DNA from: Burkholderiaceae bacterium
Lineage (GTDB): Bacteria; Pseudomonadota; Gammaproteobacteria; Burkholderiales; Burkholderiaceae
Direction of reading: 5' to 3'
Assembly (NCBI GenBank): GCA_947448625.1
Contig: CANFOT010000003.1
Location: 1 to 64,000, forward strand
Length of the DNA stretch: 64,000 nucleotides
Shown: positions 32,687 through 42,808 of the stretch, piece by piece
How positions within the stretch are numbered: position 1 is the first letter of the stretch
Layout: each line of letters opens with the position of its first letter
The notes under the pieces: model-generated
Seen by the model: the letters and a program-made list of their open reading frames with translations, nothing else
Told to the model about the DNA's origin: nothing
Databases searched by the model: none
Position numbers and translations under genes: made by a program

Positions 32687-33262
32687 ATGGATCTATCTGC
32701 ATTAACACTATCTACCGGTGTAGTCGCTCTGGCTGAGATGGGTGATAAAACTCAATTACTCTCCCTGATGCTGGCTGCACGCTATCCAAAGCAGGCTTTG
32801 GCCATTATTGGCGGGATATTGATAGCGACGATTGCTAATCATGCCTGCGCAGCATTGCTGGGGCATTGGCTTACCACTTTTATGAGTCCAGATCTTCTCA
32901 AGTGGATTTTGGGGCTGAGTTTCCTGGGTATCGGTCTTTGGCTTTTGGTTCCCGACCATATTGATGATGCCGCTGGGTCAAAAGTAGCTGATAGAGCCTT
33001 TCAGGTATTTATCCTCACTATTGGACTCTTTTTCCTAGCCGAGATGGGGGATAAAACTCAAATTGCTACGATCGCCTTGGGCGCAAAATATTCCGACGTC
33101 TTTTCGGTAACGGTTGGCACCACTTTGGGGATGATGCTGGCTAATGCTCCAGCCGTTTGGATTGGGCAAAAATTTACCAAACGCATGCCTATTAAGTGGG
33201 TGCATGCTGTAGCTGCGGTTACCTTTATTGCTATCGGTATTGCCACCCTTATTTGGGGCTAG
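32687..33262 (+). CDS. TMEM165/GDT1 (UPF0016) family cation transporter
   Basis: Two AEMGDKTQ motifs (ALAEMGDKTQLLSL, LAEMGDKTQIATI); start set at MDLSAL (32687) because the listed ORF start (32591) lies in the ald terminator. Confidence 0.92.
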   Translation: MDLSALTLSTGVVALAEMGDKTQLLSLMLAARYPKQALAIIGGILIATIANHACAALLGHWLTTFMSPDLLKWILGLSFLGIGLWLLVPDHIDDAAGSKVADRAFQVFILTIGLFFLAEMGDKTQIATIALGAKYSDVFSVTVGTTLGMMLANAPAVWIGQKFTKRMPIKWVHAVAAVTFIAIGIATLIWG

Positions 33263-33295
33263 AGCAGATTTATCTGTGGGGCTTAAAATTGCCCT

Positions 33296-35905
33296 ATGAA
33301 AACTGATCTGCTACAGAGCTTTCGTAGGCTCGAATACCGTGCCCCCAATTACACCTTTGCACAGGTGGAACTCGATATTGCTTTAGATCCTTCTAGGACG
33401 ATTGTGAAGAGTCGCTTAGAAGTTCTGCCTGGTGCAGGTCATGAAGCGGGCTCGCCTTTGGTGTTACAGGGCCACGAACTCGAATTTGTGAGTTTGCGTA
33501 TTAATGGTGAAGCCCATCGTCAATTTGAGCTGACCCCTGAAACACTGACTATTCATGCATTGCCAAATGAGGGTAAGCAAACTTTCATTGTTGAAATTAT
33601 CTGTGTCTGCGTACCCGAGAAAAATACCTCGCTCATGGGCCTGTATGTTTCTAATGGCAACTTCTTTACTCAGTGTGAGGCCGAGGGATTCAGAAAGATT
33701 ACATACTTCCTCGATAGGCCGGATGTCATGGCGCGTTATCGCGTAACTCTCCGTGCTCGTGAGGCGGAGTGCCCGGTACTGCTATCAAACGGTAATCTGA
33801 TTAACACTGAAAAATTACCGAATGGTTGGCATAGCGCCGTTTGGGAGGACCCGTTTCCAAAGCCGTCCTACCTGTTTGCTTTAGTTGCTGGTAAGTTGGA
33901 ATGTATCGAAGAAACCATTACCACAGGCAGTGGTGCGAAAAAGTTATTACAGATTTGGGTTGAGCCACACGATTTGAAAAAAACCCGTCATGCAATGGAT
34001 TCCTTAATTGCATCGATTCATTGGGATGAAAAACGCTACGGCCTTGAGCTAGATCTCGAGCGCTTCATGATTGTGGCGGTAGGTGATTTCAATATGGGGG
34101 CGATGGAAAATAAGGGCTTGAATGTTTTTAATACTAAGTATGTTCTCGCTCAACCTGAAACCGCAACGGATGCCGACTTTGCTAATATCGAAAGCGTAGT
34201 AGCCCACGAGTACTTTCATAATTGGACTGGTAATCGTGTCACTTGTCGAGATTGGTTTCAGCTCTCACTGAAAGAGGGTCTGACTGTATTCCGCGATCAA
34301 GAGTTCTCTGCTGATCAGATGGGTAGCGAGTCGGGGCGGGCAGTAAAGCGTATTGAGGATGTGCGTCTATTGCGCCAACTGCAGTTTCCAGAAGATGCGG
34401 GCCCGATGTCCCATCCAATTCGCCCGGATGAATATCAAGAGATTAATAACTTCTATACCGTGACCGTGTATGAGAAGGGCGCAGAAGTCGTGCGCATGTA
34501 TCAAACCTTGTTAGGTGTTGAGGGTTTCCGCAAAGGGATGGATCTTTACTTCAAGCGTCATGATGGTCAAGCGGTTACTTGTGATGATTTCTTGGCTGCC
34601 ATGGCTGATGCTAATGGTCGCGATCTTTCGCAATTCAAGAGCTGGTATAGCCAGGCTGGTACCCCTAAAGTCAAAGTAGAAGAATCCTACGATGCGGATA
34701 AAAAACAATATCAAGTTACCTTGACGCAAAGCCCTGCCGTCAATGCGGCGCAAAAAGATAGTAAACCTTTTCATATTCCACTGAAGGTGCGCCTACTAAC
34801 TCCTGCACACGATCAGGTGGAGACTTTGATTGAGCTCACTCAAGAGCAGAAAACCTGGGTCTTTGATGGCGTAGGTAGTCGTCCTGTGCTGTCCATTAAT
34901 CGCAGCTTCTCAGCCCCTATTAATTTAGACTTCGATCAAAGTGAAGCTGACCTGCTCACCATGTTCTCGAGTGACGACGACGCCTTTAATCGCTGGGAAG
35001 CTGGTCAGAAACTCGCCATGCAAATGATTCTGTCTAATCGTTTACCTGATGCAGCACTGATTGAGGCGTATCGTAATCTCTTGGTTGATCCGGAATTGGA
35101 TCCCGCATTTAAAGATCTAGCGCTGACTTTACCTGCAGAAACTTATTTGTATGAGCAGTGCATGAGCGTTGACCCTCAGCAGATTTATGCTGCTCGTCGC
35201 GCTTTCCGTCATGCTATTGCAACGAAGTTGCGGATCGAGTGGGCCGCCCTTTATCAGCAGATGCAAACGCCAGGACCGTTTAATCCTGATGCGGTGAGTG
35301 CTGGTAAACGCGCCTTAAAGAATCTAGCGTTAAGCATGTTGCTTGAGGCGGATCCGCTCATCTGGGCGCCAATGGCAGTTAATCAATATCAGAATGCAGA
35401 CAACATGACCGACCGTTACGCTGCTTTAGCTGGCCTAGTCATTCATGGATCGAAATCGGCAGCAGCTTGTCTGGAAGATTTCTATTCTCGCTTTGCGGAT
35501 GATGCTTTAGTGATTGATAAGTGGTTTGCATTGCAATCTAGTAGGCCGCCTATCGCAAATGCCGAGCCCACCTTAAATGTGGTGAAGCGTTTGCGTGAGC
35601 ATGAGGCATTCAAAATGAATAATCCCAACCGTGTGCGCAGTGTTATTCATGCTTTTTGTATGAATAACCCCGCCAGCTTTCACCAAGCGGATGGTAGCGG
35701 TTATGCATTTTGGGCGGAATCCGTCCTTGCCTTGGATCCAATTAATCCACAAGTTGCTGCTCGTTTGGCTAGGGGGTTGGATCGCTGGCGTCAGTTTGCA
35801 CCCACATATCAGGAACAGATGCTGACAGCCCTGAGGCAGGTTGCAGCTTGCGAAACCCTCTCTGCAGATGTAAAAGAGGTGATTTCAAAAGCCTTGGAAA
35901 GTTAA
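33296..35905 (+). CDS. pepN: Aminopeptidase N
   Basis: GAMENKGLNVFN, VAHEYFHNWTGNRVTCRDWFQLSLKEGLTVFRDQEFS. Confidence 0.97.
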   Translation: MKTDLLQSFRRLEYRAPNYTFAQVELDIALDPSRTIVKSRLEVLPGAGHEAGSPLVLQGHELEFVSLRINGEAHRQFELTPETLTIHALPNEGKQTFIVEIICVCVPEKNTSLMGLYVSNGNFFTQCEAEGFRKITYFLDRPDVMARYRVTLRAREAECPVLLSNGNLINTEKLPNGWHSAVWEDPFPKPSYLFALVAGKLECIEETITTGSGAKKLLQIWVEPHDLKKTRHAMDSLIASIHWDEKRYGLELDLERFMIVAVGDFNMGAMENKGLNVFNTKYVLAQPETATDADFANIESVVAHEYFHNWTGNRVTCRDWFQLSLKEGLTVFRDQEFSADQMGSESGRAVKRIEDVRLLRQLQFPEDAGPMSHPIRPDEYQEINNFYTVTVYEKGAEVVRMYQTLLGVEGFRKGMDLYFKRHDGQAVTCDDFLAAMADANGRDLSQFKSWYSQAGTPKVKVEESYDADKKQYQVTLTQSPAVNAAQKDSKPFHIPLKVRLLTPAHDQVETLIELTQEQKTWVFDGVGSRPVLSINRSFSAPINLDFDQSEADLLTMFSSDDDAFNRWEAGQKLAMQMILSNRLPDAALIEAYRNLLVDPELDPAFKDLALTLPAETYLYEQCMSVDPQQIYAARRAFRHAIATKLRIEWAALYQQMQTPGPFNPDAVSAGKRALKNLALSMLLEADPLIWAPMAVNQYQNADNMTDRYAALAGLVIHGSKSAAACLEDFYSRFADDALVIDKWFALQSSRPPIANAEPTLNVVKRLREHEAFKMNNPNRVRSVIHAFCMNNPASFHQADGSGYAFWAESVLALDPINPQVAARLARGLDRWRQFAPTYQEQMLTALRQVAACETLSADVKEVISKALES

Positions 35906-35932
35906 GTTGCCCCCAGATTTGATGGTTTTATT

Positions 35933-36316
35933 TCAGTGAAAGCTTTCTTTGAAAGCAACACCAAGCTGGGTGGCCAAAGTTTCTAAATTTTTATCGAATG
36001 TCCAGAGCAGAGCATTTTTTGATAGCAGCGTTGAGGCAAGCAGTGAAATATCAACTGCTCCGCAGCCTAAATCGTAGAACTTATTTTTCTCAATAAAATC
36101 TATCGTCTCTTCTGTTGTTGCTATTGTCGCTTGACGCAAAATTTTTAGTTGGCTCAAAGTTTTTAGCCTTGGGGCTGGAGGGGATCCGCAAGCAAGCTCT
36201 AAAAGCACTAATGGATGACATAGGATTTGGTCTTTCATTAGGAGGGACTCTAATGATGGATTGCCCTTTTTGAAGTGAGACACCCAAACAGAGGTGTCGG
36301 CTAGAACCATTGTCAC
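35933..36316 (-). CDS. PIN-domain VapC-like toxin
   Basis: VLADTSVWVSHFKKGN...LGCGAVDISLLAS...LWTFDKNLETLA acidic PIN residues. Confidence 0.92.
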   Translation of the reverse strand: MTMVLADTSVWVSHFKKGNPSLESLLMKDQILCHPLVLLELACGSPPAPRLKTLSQLKILRQATIATTEETIDFIEKNKFYDLGCGAVDISLLASTLLSKNALLWTFDKNLETLATQLGVAFKESFH

Positions 36317-36318
36317 AA

Positions 36319-36537
36319 TTATTGACCGTCCCTTGGCTTGCGTCGGGGGATATTCTTCATTTCGGGTGCCTTTCCACCCAATGCTGCCAACCGTTTGCCG
36401 ATTTGAACTCTCACAAATACACTCATTGCTTCGCGGAAAAGGTCGGCCTTATCCATTTCGGGATCTGCAAGCTCCAATCCGCGCTGATAAAGCTCATCAT
36501 CAATAGTTACGGTTGTTCTCATGGTTTTTCTCATCAA
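36319..36537 (-). CDS. VapB-like antitoxin
   Basis: [33 protein letters not shown] ribbon-helix-helix; directly upstream of the PIN gene. Confidence 0.9.
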   Translation of the reverse strand: MMRKTMRTTVTIDDELYQRGLELADPEMDKADLFREAMSVFVRVQIGKRLAALGGKAPEMKNIPRRKPRDGQ

Positions 36538-36558
36538 TAATGATGCATATTAACATCA
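36532..36558. promoter_or_regulatory. Overlapping inverted repeats upstream of vapBC, candidate operator
   Basis: CATCA-ATAA-TGATG (36532-36545) overlaps TGATG-N8-CATCA (36541-36558). Confidence 0.55.
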
Positions 36559-36717
36559 GATTAATCATCAATCTAGAGGAAATCGCTGATTAATGTGTGC
36601 CAAATCCCTTTAATGGGGTTCTCCAAAGTTCACATTTGAGAATATGTTGGCTGAACAGGGCAAAATAGACCTTATGTGAAAAATGTCGTTTAGACAGCAT
36701 CTACGGAGAAACTCCTT

Positions 36718-37728
36718 TTGACCGCCTCAAGTACTTTTAATACCAATTTCAAGCAATATTTAACTTCCACTAAGGTAAAGGGTGCAGGCATCCCGGCCGG
36801 TCTACAGGAGCTGTTATTGGCAGTTGCCGACACTTGCTCGACCTTGAGTCATGAAGTGGCGCAGGGTGCCTTGATTGGCCTATTAGGCTCTGCTGGCACT
36901 GGCAATGTCCAGGGTGAAGTTCAGCAAAAGCTGGATGTGATTGCCAACGACCTATTAATCGATGGCGTACAGGGCTGCAAATCTTTGGCTGGTTTAGCTT
37001 CTGAGGAAATGGAATTGCCGCTTCCAGTTCAGGGTACTGGCGACTACTTATTGCTGTTTGACCCATTGGACGGTTCTTCAAACATTGATGTGAATGTGTC
37101 CATTGGCACTATTTTTTCAGTGCTGAAGAAACAAGACCCTGCAGCACCATTACAAACAGCGGATTTTTTATTGTCAGGCCGTCACCAAGTGGCTGCGGGT
37201 TATGTTGTGTACGGCCCGCAAACGACAATGGCCTTAACCCTGGGTGATGGCGTAGTGATGTTTACCTTGAACAAAGTCACTGGTGAGTTTGTATTGATTA
37301 AGCATGCGGTGGAGATTTCTCATTCAACTAAAGAGTTCGCCATCAATATGTCTAATATGCGTCACTGGGCTGAGCCTGTGCGCCGCTACGTAGATGAGTG
37401 CTTGGCTGGTGTGAGTGGCGAACGTGATAAAGATTTCAACATGCGCTGGATTGCATCCATGGTCGCCGATGTTCACCGCGTTCTATCGCGTGGCGGCATC
37501 TTTATGTATCCCTGGGATCAGCGTGAGCCACACAAGCCAGGAAAGCTACGCCTGATGTATGAAGCAAACCCAATGAGTTTTTTGGTGGAGCAGGCTGGTG
37601 GTGCATCAACCAATGGTGATCAACTAATTATGGATATGATTCCTACAGAGTTACATGAGCGTGTCTCCGTTATGCTCGGCTCTAAGGAAGAGATCGAACG
37701 CTTGCAACATTACCATTCTCAGGCGTAA
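36718..37728 (+). CDS. fbp: Class I fructose-1,6-bisphosphatase, TTG start
   Basis: [25 protein letters not shown]. Confidence 0.97.
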   Translation: MTASSTFNTNFKQYLTSTKVKGAGIPAGLQELLLAVADTCSTLSHEVAQGALIGLLGSAGTGNVQGEVQQKLDVIANDLLIDGVQGCKSLAGLASEEMELPLPVQGTGDYLLLFDPLDGSSNIDVNVSIGTIFSVLKKQDPAAPLQTADFLLSGRHQVAAGYVVYGPQTTMALTLGDGVVMFTLNKVTGEFVLIKHAVEISHSTKEFAINMSNMRHWAEPVRRYVDECLAGVSGERDKDFNMRWIASMVADVHRVLSRGGIFMYPWDQREPHKPGKLRLMYEANPMSFLVEQAGGASTNGDQLIMDMIPTELHERVSVMLGSKEEIERLQHYHSQA

Positions 37729-37779
37729 TACATCAACAGTAAATGCCAGCGGTGGGATTTATTGGCAACCTAAGTTATA

Positions 37780-37808
37780 AAAAAGCCCAATCAGTGATTG
37801 GGCTTTTT
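37780..37808. terminator. Bidirectional terminator between fbp and cphA
   Basis: AAAAAGCCCAATCAGTGATTGGGCTTTTT. Confidence 0.9.
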
Positions 37809-37835
37809 GTTAGGGGATTAAGCTCAAACAAATAA

Positions 37836-40406
37836 TTAAGACTGAACCTTCTCTTTAAGGTATGCGAGTGATTCTTCCACTTGGTCAATGAGAATCAAGC
37901 AGATATCGCCAGCAGATAAATCATTGAGAGCGGTATCAATTGCTAAAAACTCACCTGTGACTTCTTTCACCTGCTTAGCCTTACTTGTGCCTACCAAGCC
38001 TTCCTGTAAAAGTTTTAGCACTTCCCCGTCTTCGCGACCCCGTTGACATTGGTCCTGATAAAGGATGACGTTGTCAAAGCTATTGCCAAGGATGCGCGTG
38101 AGATCGCGAATATCTTCATCGCGACGATCACCAGCGCCACTAATCACCACGTGACTCCTCTTGGGTTTCATGGCCCCAATTGCACTTGCTAGGGCACGCA
38201 TAGCATCTGGATTGTGGCCGTAGTCGGCAATCACGGTAGCGCCTTTATGTTGAAACTGATTAAAGCGTCCAGGCACTGCATTAGCAGAACTTTCAAAGGA
38301 GTTTAGGCCGCGCGCAATCTTTTCCGCATCCAACCCTAAAGCCCAGGCAGCACCGATAGAGGCCATGGCATTTTCCACCTGGAACCCTAAAACACCATTC
38401 TGTGTCAGTGGAATCTCACTAACAGGGAAGCGGAAGAGTACGCGCGACCCTTTGGAGCAGACGATATAGGTGCCATCAAAATAAATTACTTTTTTATTCT
38501 TGGCGCGATGGGCTGCAATAACAGGGTGGTGTTGGTTTTGGGCAAAGAAAATCACCCGCCCAGTACAGACGTCACCCATTTTGACGACTATCGGGTCTGT
38601 AGCATTCAGAACTGCGGCACCAGTCGGCGCCACGTTTTGAACAATTACTCTTTTCAGGATAGCTAAATCCTCAACACTCGTGATGTAGTTGAGGCCTAGG
38701 TGGTCGCCTTCGCCAATGTTGGTGACGACGGCAACCTCACAGCGGTCAAACCCTAAGCCTTCGCGTAGCATTCCGCCGCGGGCTGTTTCTAGAACGGCGG
38801 CGTCTACGTCGGGATGCATGAGGACGTTACGGGCGCTCTTGGGCCCGCTGCAGTCACCTGAATCAATTAAGCGATGGTTGATATACACGCCATCAGTGGT
38901 GGTCATCCCGACGCGTAAGCCAGTTTCATTAAGTAAATGAGAGATGAGTCTTACGGTGGTTGTTTTTCCATTGGTTCCAGTCACCGCTACGACCGGAATG
39001 CGACCATCTTCACCCAACGGGTACATCATGTTGACAATATCTTCACCAACAGGGCGACTCTTGCCGTAGGAGGGCTTAAGATGCATGCGAAGGCCAGGTG
39101 CGGCATTTACTTCAACAATGCCGCCGCCTTGAGTTTCTAGGGGCTTATAAATAGCCTCACACAGAATATCGACGCCAGCAATATCCAATCCAATCATTTG
39201 TGCGGCAGCAATTGCGCTTGCAGCAACATCAGGATGAACATCATCAGTCACATCGGTAGCAGTACCACCTGTGCTCAGATTGGCATTGTTACGCAACAGA
39301 ACGCGTTCACCAGTTTTTGGAATGTATTGTGGGCTTAAGCCATTGCTCGCCAAATGCGCAAGAGCAATATCGTCAAAACGAATCTTCGTTAATGCAGTCG
39401 CATGACCATCGCCGCGCAATGGATTTTTGTTTTCCATTTCCACAAGATCGGCAACGCTATGCTTACCATCACCGACAACTTGAGCGGGTTCGCGACGCGC
39501 AGCAGCAGAAAGGCGATTGCCCACGACCAGCAGGCGATAGTCAGCGCCAGGTAGGTAACGCTCAACAATCGTTTCGCGACCAAAGGCCTGGGTAACTACA
39601 AAGCCAGTACGAACTTCTGACTCAGTTTGAATATTTGCAACAACGCCTTTTCCCTGGTTGCCATCCTTGGGTTTGAGAACGATTGGCCCACCAATTTTTT
39701 GGGCAGCGCGCCAGGCATCATCAGCAGTGGTGACTACTTCGCCGATTGGAACGGATACCCCTGCAGCCGCCAATAAGTTCTTAGTGAGCTCTTTGTCTTG
39801 AGCAATCGCTTCAGCAATTGCGCTAGTGTCACTGGTTTCAGCCGCTTGAATACGTTTTTGCTTGCTACCCCAACCAAATTGCACCATGCTGCCTTCGGTC
39901 ATGCGGCGATAGGGGATGTTTCGTTGAGCAGCGGCATCGACAATCGAGCCAGTACTGGGCCCTAGTCGCACATCTTCATACAAGGCCTCTAATTCTGAGA
40001 GGGCAGCCGCTAAGTCAAATGGCACATCATTGAGTGTGGCCTGTATCAGTCCGAAAGCAAAGTCAAAGGCCATTCGTCCAACTACCTCTTCAGTGTATTC
40101 AACAACAACTTGATATACGCCGACTTCAATTGTTTGCACTGTGCGGCTGAACGTGACTGGGCAGCCAGCTTGAGACTGGAGGCCTAAGGCAGCATGTTCT
40201 AGTGCGTGCGCTAAGGATAGGATTTCATTATGACCACCGCGACGCATGCTACCCAATTGAGGGAAGCGCTCACGAATCTTAATTTCAAATTGCGGGATCG
40301 AATCGATTGAACGTTCGGATTCATCGCAGGAAACAATTGCCTCTAGGGCGGTATGGCGGCTCCATAAATTTGGGCCGCGCAACATGCGAATACGGGTGAT
40401 TTCCAA
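37836..40406 (-). CDS. cphA: Cyanophycin synthetase, TTG start
   Basis: ATP-grasp domain plus Mur-ligase domain with VTGTNGKTTTVRLI; 856 aa. Confidence 0.95.
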   Translation of the reverse strand: MEITRIRMLRGPNLWSRHTALEAIVSCDESERSIDSIPQFEIKIRERFPQLGSMRRGGHNEILSLAHALEHAALGLQSQAGCPVTFSRTVQTIEVGVYQVVVEYTEEVVGRMAFDFAFGLIQATLNDVPFDLAAALSELEALYEDVRLGPSTGSIVDAAAQRNIPYRRMTEGSMVQFGWGSKQKRIQAAETSDTSAIAEAIAQDKELTKNLLAAAGVSVPIGEVVTTADDAWRAAQKIGGPIVLKPKDGNQGKGVVANIQTESEVRTGFVVTQAFGRETIVERYLPGADYRLLVVGNRLSAAARREPAQVVGDGKHSVADLVEMENKNPLRGDGHATALTKIRFDDIALAHLASNGLSPQYIPKTGERVLLRNNANLSTGGTATDVTDDVHPDVAASAIAAAQMIGLDIAGVDILCEAIYKPLETQGGGIVEVNAAPGLRMHLKPSYGKSRPVGEDIVNMMYPLGEDGRIPVVAVTGTNGKTTTVRLISHLLNETGLRVGMTTTDGVYINHRLIDSGDCSGPKSARNVLMHPDVDAAVLETARGGMLREGLGFDRCEVAVVTNIGEGDHLGLNYITSVEDLAILKRVIVQNVAPTGAAVLNATDPIVVKMGDVCTGRVIFFAQNQHHPVIAAHRAKNKKVIYFDGTYIVCSKGSRVLFRFPVSEIPLTQNGVLGFQVENAMASIGAAWALGLDAEKIARGLNSFESSANAVPGRFNQFQHKGATVIADYGHNPDAMRALASAIGAMKPKRSHVVISGAGDRRDEDIRDLTRILGNSFDNVILYQDQCQRGREDGEVLKLLQEGLVGTSKAKQVKEVTGEFLAIDTALNDLSAGDICLILIDQVEESLAYLKEKVQS

Positions 40407-42599
40407 TTAAGCCCCTGCTGGTACGCTGGTATCAGAAACAAAAGTTTCGGCACCAGCTTCGATAACGTTGAACGGAATGTCTAAAGCCCAGGCTGCAGCA
40501 ATAGCGGCACCCAGATTCATGGGCTTCCATGGCGCACTAGAATTTGGTTCTGAGTGACGCGGTACCGGTATGCTCTTTTGATCGTGCTTGGCAGATTTCA
40601 AAGTAATTTGTTGATTGCCAATCAGCACAACACGACCACCATTTTTTAAGTGTTCTTGTGTAATCGAAGATGTTGCATGTTGGGTAAAGAAAATCACTTC
40701 GCCATCACATAACTCAGCCATGCTTGCTACCATCGGGTCGTCTGCATTCAGAACGGCAACGCCAGTTGGTAACACCACATCTACTTGAGTTCTTACGATG
40801 CTAAACACTTGGTCTTCATCGTAGATGGCGTATTGAGGAAAGTTGGCGGTTGGGTCCACATTCAGAACAACGCCAACCTGACAACGATCATAGGCAAGAC
40901 CCTCTATCAACATGGATAGATTATTGTTTTCAATGACAGCCGCTTCAACCGCACGATTTAATAAGGTGCGACGAGCATTTTCCCAATTAGCAGCATTGCT
41001 CTTTTGGATTGCGCGATGACCAAAAAATAATCCCTTGCTGCATGAAAGACCAACATACAAATTGGTTAGCCTCAAGAAGTGGGCAATCATTTCGGCGACA
41101 GGGGTTTTACCGCGAGCACCGCAGATGCCTACAACCGGGATACGGAAATCAGTTCCAGCCGGGAAAAGGTGATTAGCAATTTCTTTACCTACAGGTTGAG
41201 GTTTTCCACTGGCAGGCTTCAAATGCATCAATAAACCAGGGCCAGCATTGACTTCAACGATGGCTGCATTTTGCTCTTCCAGTGGCCTGCTGATATCTTG
41301 TGCAACAAGGTCAACCCCAGCAATTTCCAATCCCACTACACGGGCGGCCAGAGCGACTTGACTCGCTACCTCGGGATGAACTAAATCAGTGACATCAAAA
41401 GCTACATTGCCATTGCTTTGAATAAGCACCTTTTGATCAATGCCCGGGATGCTAGTGCCCGTTAATTTCTGACGCGCAAGCTCCAACTCCACTGCAGAAT
41501 CAATACGAACTGGATTGAGTGGGCATTCTTCAGTTTTGCCACGACGTGGATCGGAATTAATCTGAATTTGGATTAGCTCTAGAACAGTATTCTTACCATC
41601 GCCTGTAACCCAAACGGTTTCACCCTTGGCGGCTGCAACCACTTTATTGCCAACTACAAGCAGGCGATGCTCGTCGCCAATGATATGGCGCTCTACTAAA
41701 ACTTCACTGCCTTCATCGATGGCGACAGCATAGGCCGCTTCAATTTCTTGCTGGGTATATAGGTTGATGAACACACCGCGCCCATGATTGCCATCAATTG
41801 GCTTCACAACCACTGGTAAGCCTATATCTTGTGCGGCTTCCCATGCGTCATCAGGACTAGTGACGGTACGCCCTTCAGGAGTTGGCACTCCCGCGCTAGA
41901 TAGCAGGCTCTTAGTGAGATCTTTATCTCGAGAAATTGTTTCAGCGATAGCGCTAGTTTGATCGGTTTCTGCTGTCCAGATACGACGTTGGTTTGCGCCG
42001 TAACCAAGTTGAACTAGGTTACCTTCAGATAGTCGGATGGAGGGAATGCCGCGCTCTTCAGCCGCATTAACGATACAAGCGGTGCTGGGCCCAAGCAATA
42101 AGTCGTCACCAAGCTCTCGCAGTTCTTCGATAATGGTGGCAACTAGGGCGACTGGGTCTTTGGTATCTTGGGCTAGCGCAAGATACAGGTCGCGCGCGTA
42201 TTTCAGCGCAGTAAGGGTGACCTCTTCATTAATGGCGCTCACCATCACCTTGTAAACACCGCGACGATCCCCGTCACGTGCTTTGCCAAATCCACCGGGG
42301 ATACCGGCTAAATTTTGTAATTCAAGGGTGAGGTGCTCAAGGATGTGAGCGGGCCAAGTGCCTTCCTCGACTCTTTTGAGGAATCCACCGGCTTCGCCAT
42401 AGCTACAGCGGTGTTCTTGAAGGCTGGGGAGTGCCTTGACCAAGCGGTCATAAAAACCAGGAATGAGGTTGGAGGGGTAGTCCTCCAAATCACCAATATC
42501 AAGCCAAACCTCAATCACGGGATGATAAGTCCACATATTGGGTCCGCGGAGATGCTTGACGCTCAAGATCTCGATGGTTTTATCTAATAATTGGGGCAT
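40407..42599 (-). CDS. Cyanophycin synthetase-like paralogue (CphA'), shorter and with altered Mur P-loop
   Basis: Same architecture as CphA; Mur P-loop reads VVGICGARGKTPV; 730 aa. Confidence 0.9.
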   Translation of the reverse strand: MPQLLDKTIEILSVKHLRGPNMWTYHPVIEVWLDIGDLEDYPSNLIPGFYDRLVKALPSLQEHRCSYGEAGGFLKRVEEGTWPAHILEHLTLELQNLAGIPGGFGKARDGDRRGVYKVMVSAINEEVTLTALKYARDLYLALAQDTKDPVALVATIIEELRELGDDLLLGPSTACIVNAAEERGIPSIRLSEGNLVQLGYGANQRRIWTAETDQTSAIAETISRDKDLTKSLLSSAGVPTPEGRTVTSPDDAWEAAQDIGLPVVVKPIDGNHGRGVFINLYTQQEIEAAYAVAIDEGSEVLVERHIIGDEHRLLVVGNKVVAAAKGETVWVTGDGKNTVLELIQIQINSDPRRGKTEECPLNPVRIDSAVELELARQKLTGTSIPGIDQKVLIQSNGNVAFDVTDLVHPEVASQVALAARVVGLEIAGVDLVAQDISRPLEEQNAAIVEVNAGPGLLMHLKPASGKPQPVGKEIANHLFPAGTDFRIPVVGICGARGKTPVAEMIAHFLRLTNLYVGLSCSKGLFFGHRAIQKSNAANWENARRTLLNRAVEAAVIENNNLSMLIEGLAYDRCQVGVVLNVDPTANFPQYAIYDEDQVFSIVRTQVDVVLPTGVAVLNADDPMVASMAELCDGEVIFFTQHATSSITQEHLKNGGRVVLIGNQQITLKSAKHDQKSIPVPRHSEPNSSAPWKPMNLGAAIAAAWALDIPFNVIEAGAETFVSDTSVPAGA

Positions 42600-42761
42600 A
42601 TGTGGAATGGGGGTCTTGGCGCCGCCTCAGGAGGTGATGGCGGGAATGGCTCAGACTGTCTCTCTGGTTTTAGTAATTATTCAAAATCCACAAAATTAGC
42701 AAAAATACACAAAAAAGCTTACTTCGATAATTTAACGGCTTTCTGTCCACTAAAGTTGACA

Positions 42762-42789
42762 GAGCTAGTAAATCTAAAAAATCTAGCTC
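42762..42789. promoter_or_regulatory. Inverted repeat in the cphA'/ABC divergent intergenic region
   Basis: GAGCTAG-N14-CTAGCTC, perfect 7-bp arms, just upstream of the ABC gene start. Confidence 0.4.
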
Positions 42790-42808
42790 CACTATACTTT
42801 TAGGACTA

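Noticed and set aside
39317-39595. Antisense ORFs inside cphA/cphA' and other long genes
   Set aside because: Typical shadow ORFs of biased coding sequence, without SD or domain support.
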